A stretch of DNA of 64,000 nt, from positions 3,115,001 through 3,179,000 of the forward strand of contig NZ_CP051677.1 in the NCBI RefSeq assembly GCF_012849055.1, in the 5' to 3' direction. Of the stretch, positions 18,048 to 25,071 are shown piece by piece. The notes beneath the pieces are model-generated. The model did no database searches. It worked only from the letters and a program-made list of their open reading frames with translations, and had not been told where the DNA came from. This DNA comes from Spirosoma rhododendri (GTDB taxonomy: Bacteria; Bacteroidota; Bacteroidia; Cytophagales; Spirosomataceae). The translations under genes were made by a program, and so were the position numbers. Numbering within the stretch: the stretch's first letter is position 1; each line of letters starts with the position of its first letter.

Positions 18048-18510
18048 CGACGATTTTTTGCGCGAAGCGATTCAATTGGCCCGCGATGGCATGATGACCG
18101 GGCAAGGTGGTCCGTTTGGGGCGGTGATCGTGAAGAACGGGGAGATCGTGGGTAAGGGTAGTAATCAGGTGACGTCGACCAACGACCCGACGGCTCATGC
18201 CGAGGTGGTTGCCATTCGTGATGCCTGTCAGCGGCTGGGTACGTTTCAACTTGAGGGCTGTACGCTCTACGCGTCCTGCGAGCCCTGCCCGATGTGTCTG
18301 GGAGCCATTTATTGGTCGCGTCCCGACCGGATCGTGTACGGATCGTTTCATTCCGATGCCGCCGGGGCCGGGTTCGACGATCAGTTTATTTACGAAGAGA
18401 TTGAAAAACCGCGCGATGAGCGGCACATCCCGATGCAGCAAACACTGCGCAATGAGGCCAACGCCGTGTTCCGGGAGTGGGTCGCCCTCGACAAGCGAAT
18501 TCTATACTAG
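18022..18510 (+). CDS. Nucleoside/base deaminase, guanine deaminase-like
   Basis: A 162-aa protein of the cytidine deaminase-like fold. The zinc site is HAEVVAIRDA (His and catalytic Glu) plus CEPCPMCLGAI (two Cys). The C-terminal DAAGAGFDDQFIYEEI resembles the active-site lid of Bacillus-type guanine deaminase (GuaD), favouring guanine-to-xanthine conversion over tRNA adenosine deamination. ATG 18022 is chosen over an upstream TTG because it gives the standard N-terminus. It overlaps the nucleotidyltransferase gene and ends 94 nt before kdnA. Confidence 0.82.
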   Translation: MQLTPQKTDDDFLREAIQLARDGMMTGQGGPFGAVIVKNGEIVGKGSNQVTSTNDPTAHAEVVAIRDACQRLGTFQLEGCTLYASCEPCPMCLGAIYWSRPDRIVYGSFHSDAAGAGFDDQFIYEEIEKPRDERHIPMQQTLRNEANAVFREWVALDKRILY

Positions 18511-18551
18511 GGGCCTTGAAAACCCGGCCGAATGAAGTCGGTAAAATGCCG

Positions 18552-18559
18552 TACTTTTG
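18552..18559 (+). promoter_or_regulatory. Bacteroidota-type -7 element TACTTTTG upstream of kdnA
   Basis: TACTTTTG matches the TAnnTTTG consensus exactly and lies 45 nt before the kdnA ATG. The same GCCGTACTTTTG context occurs at 38409-38420, upstream of the fucose cluster. No well-spaced TTG -33 box is present, so this is a candidate only. Confidence 0.5.
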
Positions 18560-18603
18560 CTCCATTAAATCTGAACAACAAACCAACATTAACCCTTCCG
18601 ACT

Positions 18604-19809
18604 ATGCCTGGAATGGAGTTTTTCGGTGACGCCGAACGCAAGGAAATCAACGATGTGCTGGAAACGGGTATCCTGTTTCGCTATAACCACGAAGCACTGC
18701 GCAACGATATTTATAAAGCCCGCGAGTTTGAGGCCGAAGTGGCCAAATTAGTCGGCGCAAAATACGCTCACGCTGTGTCGAGTGGGTCGACAGCCGCTTT
18801 GGTAGCGATGGCAGCTGCCGGTATCGGAGCGGGCGACGAAGTCATCGTACCGCCGTTTACTTATATCGCCACCATCGAGGCCGTGCTCATGATCGGTGCG
18901 TTGCCTGTCTTTGCCGACATCGACGATACGCTTTGCCTGAGTGCCGAAGGTATTCGCAACGCCATCACGCCAAAAACGAAAGGTGTTTGTCTGGTCCACA
19001 TGTGCGGGCAAATGGCCGACATGGACGCAATCATGCAGGTCATCAACGAGCATAATCTGGTGCTGGTTGAAGATGCTGGTCAGGCGATGGGCGCGAGCTA
19101 TAAAGGTATCTGCACCGGTCTGTTTGGTAAAACGGGTGCGTACTCGTTCGACTTCTTCAAAATCGCGACGGCGGGTGAAGGCGGTATCATGGTCACGAAC
19201 GACGAAACGGCCTACAAACATGCCGACTCGTATTCCGACCACGGCCACGACCACATTGGCAGCAACCGGGGCATGGAGCAGCACCCAATTCTGGGCTTCA
19301 ACTATCGCATCAGCGAACTGCACGCGGCCGTTGGGCTGGTACAGACGCGCCGGGTGCCGGAAATTATCGAGAAAAATAACGTCCACAAAAAGCAACTGAT
19401 GGCCACGCTGGGCGAAATACCGGGCGTATCGTTTGCCCGCATTCCCGATGCAGACGGCGATTCGGCTACGTTCCTGAACATGCTGCTGCCCGACACGGAA
19501 TCGGCTGCGCGTGTGGTAACTGAGTTGAACGCGGCTGGTGTGGGCGGCTTCAACTACTGGTACACCAATATGTACCACTTTATCAATCAGTGGGACCACA
19601 TCAAGCAGATGCGGACGGCTTCGGCCCTGCCCATCGAGAAGTTCGGTGCCCCGCAGGATTACAGCAACCTCGACGTGCCCGGCGCGCAGCAGACCATCGG
19701 CCGACTGATTTCATTTGGCGTCCGCGCCACCTGGACAAGCGAGGAAGTAGCCGCGCTGGCCGAAAAAATCGGTGCCGCCGTAACGAAAGCGATGTCTGTA
19801 GAAGCGTAA
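18604..19809 (+). CDS. kdnA: 8-amino-3,8-dideoxy-Kdo aminotransferase-like, DegT/DnrJ/EryC1 family
   Basis: A 401-aa PLP-dependent sugar aminotransferase. SSGSTAALVAMAAAGIG and VEDAGQAMGASYKG belong to the PLP pocket, and Lys186 in SFDFFKIATAGEGG is the expected Schiff-base lysine. With kdnB downstream it fits KdnA, known from Shewanella, which aminates 8-oxo-Kdo to 8-amino-Kdo. The SDHGHDHIGSNRG and HPILGFNYRISE stretches agree with that subgroup as I remember it. The start is ATG 18604, since an upstream in-frame start would overlap the promoter. It heads the kdn/kds cluster. Assignment to KdnA rests on context and should be checked by HMM. Confidence 0.82.
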   Translation: MPGMEFFGDAERKEINDVLETGILFRYNHEALRNDIYKAREFEAEVAKLVGAKYAHAVSSGSTAALVAMAAAGIGAGDEVIVPPFTYIATIEAVLMIGALPVFADIDDTLCLSAEGIRNAITPKTKGVCLVHMCGQMADMDAIMQVINEHNLVLVEDAGQAMGASYKGICTGLFGKTGAYSFDFFKIATAGEGGIMVTNDETAYKHADSYSDHGHDHIGSNRGMEQHPILGFNYRISELHAAVGLVQTRRVPEIIEKNNVHKKQLMATLGEIPGVSFARIPDADGDSATFLNMLLPDTESAARVVTELNAAGVGGFNYWYTNMYHFINQWDHIKQMRTASALPIEKFGAPQDYSNLDVPGAQQTIGRLISFGVRATWTSEEVAALAEKIGAAVTKAMSVEA

Positions 19810-19810
19810 G

Positions 19811-20101
19811 ATGCCGACGCTGTTTATTCACGCGGGGTTACGCTTTTTCTTTGTCATGTTCGATTTACTAAACGAGCCGTTTCACGTACACGTTGGCGAT
19901 AAAGGAAAGCGGTTGTGTAAATATTGGATTTTCGCCGACGGAAGTTTTGAACTGGCTGACAACAGTGGCTTCCGGAAGCGCGAATTAAATGACATTGAAG
20001 CAACGTTAATCGAACAGATGCGATCAATTCAGGAAGCTTATGGAACCTACTGCGCAAAAAATAACATCGCTGTTAACTACCGGACAAAGCGCACTATCTG
20101 A
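19811..20101 (+). CDS. DUF4160 protein
   Basis: A 96-aa protein with the DUF4160 pattern: MPTLFIHAGLRFFFV, then NEPFHVHVGDKGKRLCKYW, then ELADNSGFRKRELNDIE. It starts 1 nt after the kdnA stop and overlaps the DUF2442 gene by 62 nt. DUF4160/DUF2442 pairs are common in bacteria and have been suggested as toxin-antitoxin-like modules; I know of no firm biochemistry. It interrupts an otherwise metabolic operon. Confidence 0.85.
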   Translation: MPTLFIHAGLRFFFVMFDLLNEPFHVHVGDKGKRLCKYWIFADGSFELADNSGFRKRELNDIEATLIEQMRSIQEAYGTYCAKNNIAVNYRTKRTI

Positions 20102-20348
20102 TGAAGTAAAAATCAGTGAGTTGCCCGAATTAGTGAACGTTTGGGTTGACGAGCAACGAGTGCACTTTGATCTTGCTGATGGGCGTTTGATTGCCTGGCC
20201 AATTACCTGGTCGCCGTTACTGACGAATGCCAGCTCCGAACAGCGGCAGCAATTTACGTTTTCGGCGTACCATGTGTTCTGGGATGATATCGATGAAATC
20301 GTTGGCGTGAAAAATATTCTGTACCCACCGGCTCAACTGGCTGCGTAA
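20040..20348 (+). CDS. DUF2442 protein
   Basis: A 102-aa protein. VWVDEQRVHFDLADGRLIAWPITWSP is the DUF2442 core, a short beta-sheet ending in a conserved Pro-Leu, and the C-terminus has VFWDDIDEIVGVKNIL. It starts inside the DUF4160 gene in another frame, so the pair is translated together. ATG 20040 gives a 30-residue extension before the domain; an internal start is possible but no better one is visible. kdnB follows after 32 nt. Confidence 0.82.
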   Translation: MEPTAQKITSLLTTGQSALSDEVKISELPELVNVWVDEQRVHFDLADGRLIAWPITWSPLLTNASSEQRQQFTFSAYHVFWDDIDEIVGVKNILYPPAQLAA

Positions 20349-20380
20349 GCAAGTTAGCTGATGGATCACTAATCAGTAAG

Positions 20381-21460
20381 ATGCATAAAAATTTTAAAGG
20401 CGTTGAAAAGACCGTCTACGGACGGGGAAGTTTCAATCAGCTTGACGATATTCTGGCTCCGGTGCGGGCCGAAAACAACCAGTACTTCGTGTTTCTGGTC
20501 GACAATTATTTCAAAGGTAAGCCGCTCGAAAATCGCGTGCCCGCCCACGACCATGACCTGGTGTATTACATCAGCGTCGAAGAGCACGAGCCAACGACCG
20601 AACAGATCGACAGTCTCCGCGACGAGATTCTGGCGCAGAAAGGACTGCCATCGGGCGTCGTCGGGATCGGTGGCGGCAGCATCATGGACATTGCTAAAGC
20701 GCTTTCGCTGATGCTGACCAATGAAGGCTCATCGACGCTGTATCAGGGTTTGAATCTGATCAAGAAGCCGGGCATCTACCACGCGGGTGTTCCGACAATT
20801 TCGGGGACCGGCGCGGAAGTGTCGATGACCGCTGTATTAACCGGGCCGGAGAAAAAGCTTGGTCTCAAGTGCGAGTGGACGGTGTTTAATCAGATCGTGC
20901 TTGATCCTGAACTGATCGCGTCGGTGCCGCGCAACTGGTGGTTCTACACCGGCATGGACACATACATTCACTGCATCGAATCGGAGAATGGGCGGTTGAA
21001 TAATGCCTATTCACACGCCTATGCCGAGCAGTCGATGAAGCTGTGCCGGGACATTTATCTGGGCGAAAACTCGGGTCAGACGCCGGAGAATGACGATAAA
21101 CTGATGGTGGCGTCGCTGATGGGTGGCCTGAGCCTGACGTACTCGGAAGTGGGCGTTTGCCACGCGCTGAGCTACGGACTGTCGAAGATTCTGGGTATGC
21201 GCCACTGCTACGCCAACTGCATCGCGATGAACCATCTGGAAGACTTTTATCCGGAAGGGGTGAAGGAGTTCAAAGAGATGGTGGCGTACCATCAGATCGA
21301 CCTGCCGCAGGGGCTATCGAACGACTGGAGCGACGATATTCTGACGCAAATGGCGCACGTTTCGTATGGCCTGCCGCACATGTGGCTGCACGCCATCGGC
21401 GACAACTGGCAGGAAGTCATCACCATCGACTCGCTGAAAGACCTGTTCCGGCGGATGTAA
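20381..21460 (+). CDS. kdnB: 3-deoxy-alpha-D-manno-octulosonate 8-oxidase-like, iron-containing alcohol dehydrogenase family
   Basis: A 359-aa protein of the iron-type alcohol dehydrogenase fold. GIGGGSIMDIAKA is the NAD(P) glycine motif; PTISGTGAEVSMTAVLT and the metal-site histidines (MDTYIHCIESE, GVCHALSYGL, GMRHCYAN) follow. The N-terminal NFKGVEKTVYGRGSF and partner kdnA indicate KdnB, which oxidises C8 of Kdo to the aldehyde aminated by KdnA. The product, 8-amino-Kdo, is part of Shewanella LPS. Role here is inferred from family and context, strengthened by kdsA, kdsC and kdsB directly downstream. Confidence 0.85.
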   Translation: MHKNFKGVEKTVYGRGSFNQLDDILAPVRAENNQYFVFLVDNYFKGKPLENRVPAHDHDLVYYISVEEHEPTTEQIDSLRDEILAQKGLPSGVVGIGGGSIMDIAKALSLMLTNEGSSTLYQGLNLIKKPGIYHAGVPTISGTGAEVSMTAVLTGPEKKLGLKCEWTVFNQIVLDPELIASVPRNWWFYTGMDTYIHCIESENGRLNNAYSHAYAEQSMKLCRDIYLGENSGQTPENDDKLMVASLMGGLSLTYSEVGVCHALSYGLSKILGMRHCYANCIAMNHLEDFYPEGVKEFKEMVAYHQIDLPQGLSNDWSDDILTQMAHVSYGLPHMWLHAIGDNWQEVITIDSLKDLFRRM

Positions 21461-21500
21461 GGTTGAGGTTGAAAGTAGTCTGAAAAAAGCTTTCAAATGC

Positions 21501-21591
21501 TTTTTGTCATCCCGACGTAGGAGGGATCTTCGGTAGCAGGCGATTCTTCTTGCTACTATCGAAGATCCCTCCTACGTCGGGATGACAAAAA
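21501..21591. repeat. Dispersed inverted repeat, family F2 copy 1
   Basis: Arms 21501-21532 and 21560-21591 are perfect 32-bp reverse complements (TTTTTGTCATCCCGACG...), with a short TAGCA extension inside. A second copy lies at 56510-56597. It sits between kdnB and kdsA. On either strand it has the stem plus T-run of an intrinsic terminator, so it may also terminate transcription. Confidence 0.85.
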
Positions 21592-21682
21592 GAAATACGT
21601 TGACATAGAACAACAGACAACTCCCCTAACTGGTTGTTGAAAACTTGCCGACCCAGTTACTGGCGGCTTAATTAATTTTGTT

Positions 21683-22534
21683 ATGTCTCAGAAAATCGTT
21701 CGCGTTGGCGACATCGAATGCGGGTCGGATGAGTTGTTTCTCATCTCGGGGCCGTGCGTTATTGAAGACGAAAAAATCATGATGACTGTGGCTGAGCAGC
21801 TTCGCGAAATTCAGGAGCGCGTCGGCATCAAGATCATCTATAAATCGTCGTTTCAGAAGGATAACCGGTCGAGCCTGAACTACTACAATGGCCCCGGTCT
21901 GGAAAAAGGCATTCAGATACTGGCGAAAGTAAAAGAGCAGTTCGGTTTCACCCTGCTGACCGACGTGCACTACCCCGATCAGTGCGCTGCGGTAGCCGAT
22001 GTGATCGACGTGATTCAGATTCCGGCTTACCTCTGTATGCAGACGATGCTGGTGACAGCAGCGGCCAAGACCGGCCGGGTGGTCAACGTAAAGCACGGGC
22101 AGTTTCTGGCACCGGAAAATATGAAGCACCCGGTGAAGAAAATTGAAGATTCGGGCAACGATCAGATTATTCTGACCGAGCGCGGTTTTACGTTCGGCTA
22201 TAACGATCTGGTGGTCGACCCTCGTTCGTTCTACCACATGGCCCGTACGGGATACCCCGTCGTGTTCGACGTTACCCACGCGATTCGGAAGTACGGTATC
22301 CCGTCGGCCGATGCGAAGGGTGGTGCTCGCGAGTACCTGCCCGTACTGGCCCGCGCCGGTGTCGCTGCCGGTGTCGACGGTCTGTTCGTCGAAACGCACA
22401 CCTGCCCCTCGGAGGCACTTTGCGATGCTGCCAGCCAACTCGACATCAAGTATCTGGAGGAGTTCCTGAAGCCGCTGCTCGAACTGCATGCAGTGGAAGT
22501 GAAATACCGGAACACCCTACCCGAACTGGCGTAA
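21683..22534 (+). CDS. kdsA: 3-deoxy-8-phosphooctulonate synthase (Kdo-8-P synthase)
   Basis: A 283-aa protein, full length for KdsA. It condenses PEP with D-arabinose 5-phosphate in the cytoplasm, the first committed step of Kdo synthesis. Motifs: LISGPCVIEDE, IIYKSSFQKDNRSS, GFTLLTDVHYPDQ, IQIPAYLCMQT, VNVKHGQFLAPENM, and VFDVTHAIRKYG before the DGLFVETHTCPSEA metal/phosphate loop. The Cys in SGPCV is the metal ligand of metal-dependent enzymes, but the loop should be checked before assigning metal dependence. The start is unambiguous. Confidence 0.96.
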   Translation: MSQKIVRVGDIECGSDELFLISGPCVIEDEKIMMTVAEQLREIQERVGIKIIYKSSFQKDNRSSLNYYNGPGLEKGIQILAKVKEQFGFTLLTDVHYPDQCAAVADVIDVIQIPAYLCMQTMLVTAAAKTGRVVNVKHGQFLAPENMKHPVKKIEDSGNDQIILTERGFTFGYNDLVVDPRSFYHMARTGYPVVFDVTHAIRKYGIPSADAKGGAREYLPVLARAGVAAGVDGLFVETHTCPSEALCDAASQLDIKYLEEFLKPLLELHAVEVKYRNTLPELA

Positions 22535-22552
22535 TATACCAGGCATAGCCGG

Positions 22553-22680
22553 TGTAGTGTAGCTTGGTGTTTTGTGTAGCTTGGACGTCTACGTCCGGGC
22601 GGACGCGAAGCGGCCTGTTAGCTGCCGCCTGCAAAAGTTGGCCTGACGGCCACCCGGACGTGGACGTCCAGGCTACACGT
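22553..22680. repeat. Dispersed GC-rich inverted repeat, family F1 copy 2
   Basis: A homologue of the element at 2828-2950. Arms are 22574-22602 and 22650-22676, and the loop shares GGACGCGAAGCG, GCTGCCGCC and GTTGGCCTGACGGCC with copy 1. It fills the kdsA-kdsC gap and ends about 20 nt before the kdsC ATG. Confidence 0.85.
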
Positions 22681-22700
22681 CGTACAAGCATAAAGAGTTA

Positions 22701-23402
22701 ATGAATCATACCGAACAAACGTTTACCACGCTGGGCGGGCAATTTGTAACGCCCGTCGATGCCCTGACCGAGAAGCTGCGTGCCGTGAAAGCGGTCGTGT
22801 TCGACTGGGATGGGGTGTTTAACGATGGGGTTAAGACGGGGTCGGGGAGCAGCAGTTTCAGCGAAGTCGATTCGATGGGTACGAACCTGCTGCGCTTCGG
22901 TTTCTGGCTGCATCACGGCGGTCAGTTGCCCGTGGTCGCCATCATCACCGGCGTTATCAACGAGCTGGCCGATGCGCTCGTCCGGCGGGAGCATTTTCAC
23001 GCGTGCTACTCGCAGGCCAAGCACAAAGTCGACGTGCTGAAGCATTTGCTGGATCAGCACGGACTGCAACCCCGCGAAGTCGCGTTTTTCTTCGACGATG
23101 CCCTCGATTTGTCGGTGGCGGAAGTAGCGGGTGTACGGGTGATGGTACGTCGGCGGGCGAACCCGTTGCTGACGGATTACGTCGTGCGGCATGGACTGGT
23201 CGACTACCTGACGGGTTGTGAAAGCGGGCAGTGGGCCGTGCGCGAAGGCTGCGAAATGATGCTCGGCCTGCTCGGTCAGTTCGATACGGTGATGAATGAG
23301 CGGCTGCGCTACAAACCCGTTTACGACCGGTACTACGCCCAACGGCAGGCCATCGAACCCACATACTGGACCGTTGGCCCCGACGGACCGATTCAAAAAT
23401 AG
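22701..23402 (+). CDS. kdsC: Kdo-8-phosphate phosphatase-like HAD hydrolase
   Basis: A 233-aa protein of the KdsC-like HAD family. VVFDWDGVFNDG carries the Asp nucleophile and general acid; IITGVINELADALVRRE is motif II; HKVDVLKHLL holds the conserved Lys region; FFFDDALDLSVAEVAGVRV is motif III. It is larger than the usual 170-190-aa KdsC and has a C-terminal extension (CESGQWAVREGCEMML). It would dephosphorylate Kdo-8-P between KdsA and KdsB. The free Kdo produced could also be the substrate of KdnB. The position between kdsA and kdsB supports the role. Confidence 0.88.
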   Translation: MNHTEQTFTTLGGQFVTPVDALTEKLRAVKAVVFDWDGVFNDGVKTGSGSSSFSEVDSMGTNLLRFGFWLHHGGQLPVVAIITGVINELADALVRREHFHACYSQAKHKVDVLKHLLDQHGLQPREVAFFFDDALDLSVAEVAGVRVMVRRRANPLLTDYVVRHGLVDYLTGCESGQWAVREGCEMMLGLLGQFDTVMNERLRYKPVYDRYYAQRQAIEPTYWTVGPDGPIQK

Positions 23403-23406
23403 AGCC

Positions 23407-23503
23407 GGTATACGGCTTACAGTAGTCGGTTTACGGTGATGAACTGCCGTAGCCATTGGCTGTAAACCGAAAACCGTATACCGAAAACTATAAACCGAAA
23501 ACT
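23407..23503. repeat. Hairpin with 7-nt periodic arms, different word (H5)
   Basis: The left arm reads GTATACG, GCTTACA, GTAGTCG, GTTTACG. The reverse complement of the right arm reads GTTTTCG, GTTTATA, GTTTTCG, GTATACG, GTTTTCG, GTTTACA. Period 7 is kept, but the word (GTTTACG) differs from the TTTAACG type. It fills the kdsC-kdsB gap and ends 4 nt before the kdsB ATG. Confidence 0.82.
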
Positions 23504-23507
23504 GACA

Positions 23508-24263
23508 ATGATCGTCGGCATTATTCCCGCCCGTTACGGCTCGACCCGCTTTCCCGGCAAACCCCTGACCGACATCGGCGGTAAGCCCATGATTCAGCGG
23601 GTGCTGGAGCAGGCGCAGAAAGCACACCGGCTCGATGCTGTCTTCGTGGCAACCGACGACGAGCGGATTGTCGCGGCTGTGGAAGCGGCTGGTGGGCGCG
23701 CCGTGATGACCCGTACGGAATTGCCAAGCGGTACAGACCGGTGTCAGGAAGCCTATCGCAAGCTGGTTGACGATGGTACCTTGCCCGACGATCCGGCCAA
23801 TTACATTGTCAACGTACAGGGCGACGAGCCGTTTCTGAACCCCGATCAGATCGATGGGTTGGCGGCCGTGCTGGACGGATCGGTGGAACTGGCAACGCAG
23901 ATGGCCCCGGTTGAATCGGCTGAAGTGCTGCTGAGTGCGAGCGAGGTGAAAATCATCATGAACGCCCGGCAGGAAGCTCTTTACTTCAGTCGGCAGCCGA
24001 TTCCGTACCTGCGCGGTGTTGATCCGATGAACTGGCATCAGCACCACACCTACCACCGGCACGTGGGCTTGTACGCCTACCGCGCCGACATCCTTGACAA
24101 GATCACCCAGCTACCCATTTCGTCGCTCGAACAGGCCGAATCGCTGGAGCAACTCCGGTGGTTGGAAGCGGGTTTCTGCATCAAACTAGTCGAAACGGCC
24201 CACACCGCGCAGGCCGTCGATGAGCCCGACGACGTCGAAAAAGCCCTCCGCAGCGCACTGTGA
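23508..24263 (+). CDS. kdsB: 3-deoxy-manno-octulosonate cytidylyltransferase (CMP-Kdo synthetase)
   Basis: A 251-aa protein, full length for KdsB. It activates Kdo, or 8-amino-Kdo, with CTP. Motifs: IIPARYGSTRFPGKPL, VFVATDDERIV, ELPSGTDRCQEA, NYIVNVQGDEPFLNPDQID, YHRHVGLYAYRAD, and SLEQAESLEQLRWLE. In Shewanella a dedicated KdsB uses 8-amino-Kdo; which sugar this enzyme prefers cannot be read from sequence. Periodic hairpins flank it on both sides. Confidence 0.96.
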   Translation: MIVGIIPARYGSTRFPGKPLTDIGGKPMIQRVLEQAQKAHRLDAVFVATDDERIVAAVEAAGGRAVMTRTELPSGTDRCQEAYRKLVDDGTLPDDPANYIVNVQGDEPFLNPDQIDGLAAVLDGSVELATQMAPVESAEVLLSASEVKIIMNARQEALYFSRQPIPYLRGVDPMNWHQHHTYHRHVGLYAYRADILDKITQLPISSLEQAESLEQLRWLEAGFCIKLVETAHTAQAVDEPDDVEKALRSAL

Positions 24264-24265
24264 GC

Positions 24266-24367
24266 GGGTTTCGGGTTCAATGTTTCACGTTTAAGGTTTA
24301 CCACGTACGAAACGCGAATACAGAAGCCGCAACGTTAAACTTTGAACCGTAAACGTTAAACCAAACG
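24266..24367. repeat. Hairpin with 7-nt periodic arms (H6)
   Basis: The left arm reads TTTCGGG, TTCAATG, TTTCACG, TTTAAGG. The reverse complement of the right arm reads TTTAACG, TTTACGG, TTCAAAG, TTTAACG. The element begins just after the kdsB TGA and ends about 2 nt before the ATG of the thiamine pyrophosphokinase gene. Confidence 0.82.
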
Positions 24368-24368
24368 A

Positions 24369-25031
24369 ATGTCCTCCCATCACGTTGTTCGCGAGAAACA
24401 GGAACCGGCACTGCTGATTGCCAATGGCGAAGCGTGTCAGCCGGAACTACTGGGGCAACTGCTGGAGTGGAGCCCGACGGTGGTGGTGCTCGACAGTGCC
24501 ATCTGGCGCGTGTTCGACCTGGGGATCAAAGTCGATGTGCTGCTCGGCGATTTCGACCGTAACCTCGACCTCGACACCATCCGGGCGCACCAGTACCCGC
24601 TGGAGATTGTTCATGCACCCGATCAGAACAAGACCGACCTCGATAAAGGAATCGAACTACTCATCGAGCGGGGGTACCCGGCGGTGAATATCGTCTGGGC
24701 GACGGGTCGCCGGGCCGATCATAGCATCACGAACATGACGAGTCTGGTGCGCTACAAAGACCGTATCCGGCCCGTTATGTACGACGATCATTCCAAAATT
24801 TTCCCGCTCGTCGGGCGGTACGAAAAGTGGTACGCAGCCGGTACGCCCATCTCGCTGATTCCCGTTGGTACCGTGTCGGGTATCGTTACGGAAGGGCTCA
24901 CGTACAATCTGGGTGATGAAACGCTGACATTAGGCTACCGCACCGGCAGCAGCAACGAAGCCGCACAGGACGGCTTTGTCCGTATCGAAGCCAAAACCGG
25001 CGACCTGCTTATCATGGAGTGCTGGGATTAA
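24369..25031 (+). CDS. thiN: Thiamine pyrophosphokinase
   Basis: A 220-aa protein. VVVLDSAIW, VDVLLGDFDRN and QNKTDLDKGIELLI form the ATP/Mg catalytic part of thiamine diphosphokinase. ATGRRADHSITNM is the second conserved motif, and the C-terminal beta-barrel binds thiamine (GTVSGIVTEGLTYNL). It makes thiamine diphosphate from thiamine and ATP in the cytoplasm. It is the last gene of the kds run and converges with the membrane protein gene downstream. Confidence 0.9.
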   Translation: MSSHHVVREKQEPALLIANGEACQPELLGQLLEWSPTVVVLDSAIWRVFDLGIKVDVLLGDFDRNLDLDTIRAHQYPLEIVHAPDQNKTDLDKGIELLIERGYPAVNIVWATGRRADHSITNMTSLVRYKDRIRPVMYDDHSKIFPLVGRYEKWYAAGTPISLIPVGTVSGIVTEGLTYNLGDETLTLGYRTGSSNEAAQDGFVRIEAKTGDLLIMECWD

Positions 25032-25071
25032 TCCAGTCCGAAAATAGGGTTGTGGGCGATGCGCTGATTGC

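Noticed and set aside
21673..21680. TAATTTTG, an exact match to the Bacteroidota -7 box, just before kdsA
   Set aside because: It ends 2 nt before the ATG, so the transcript would start inside the gene. The nearest TTG is 25 nt upstream, which is too far.
22698..24062. 454-codon open frame on the minus strand over kdsC and kdsB
   Set aside because: It is antisense to two clearly conserved genes and has no recognisable domains. Long antisense frames are common in GC-rich coding DNA.
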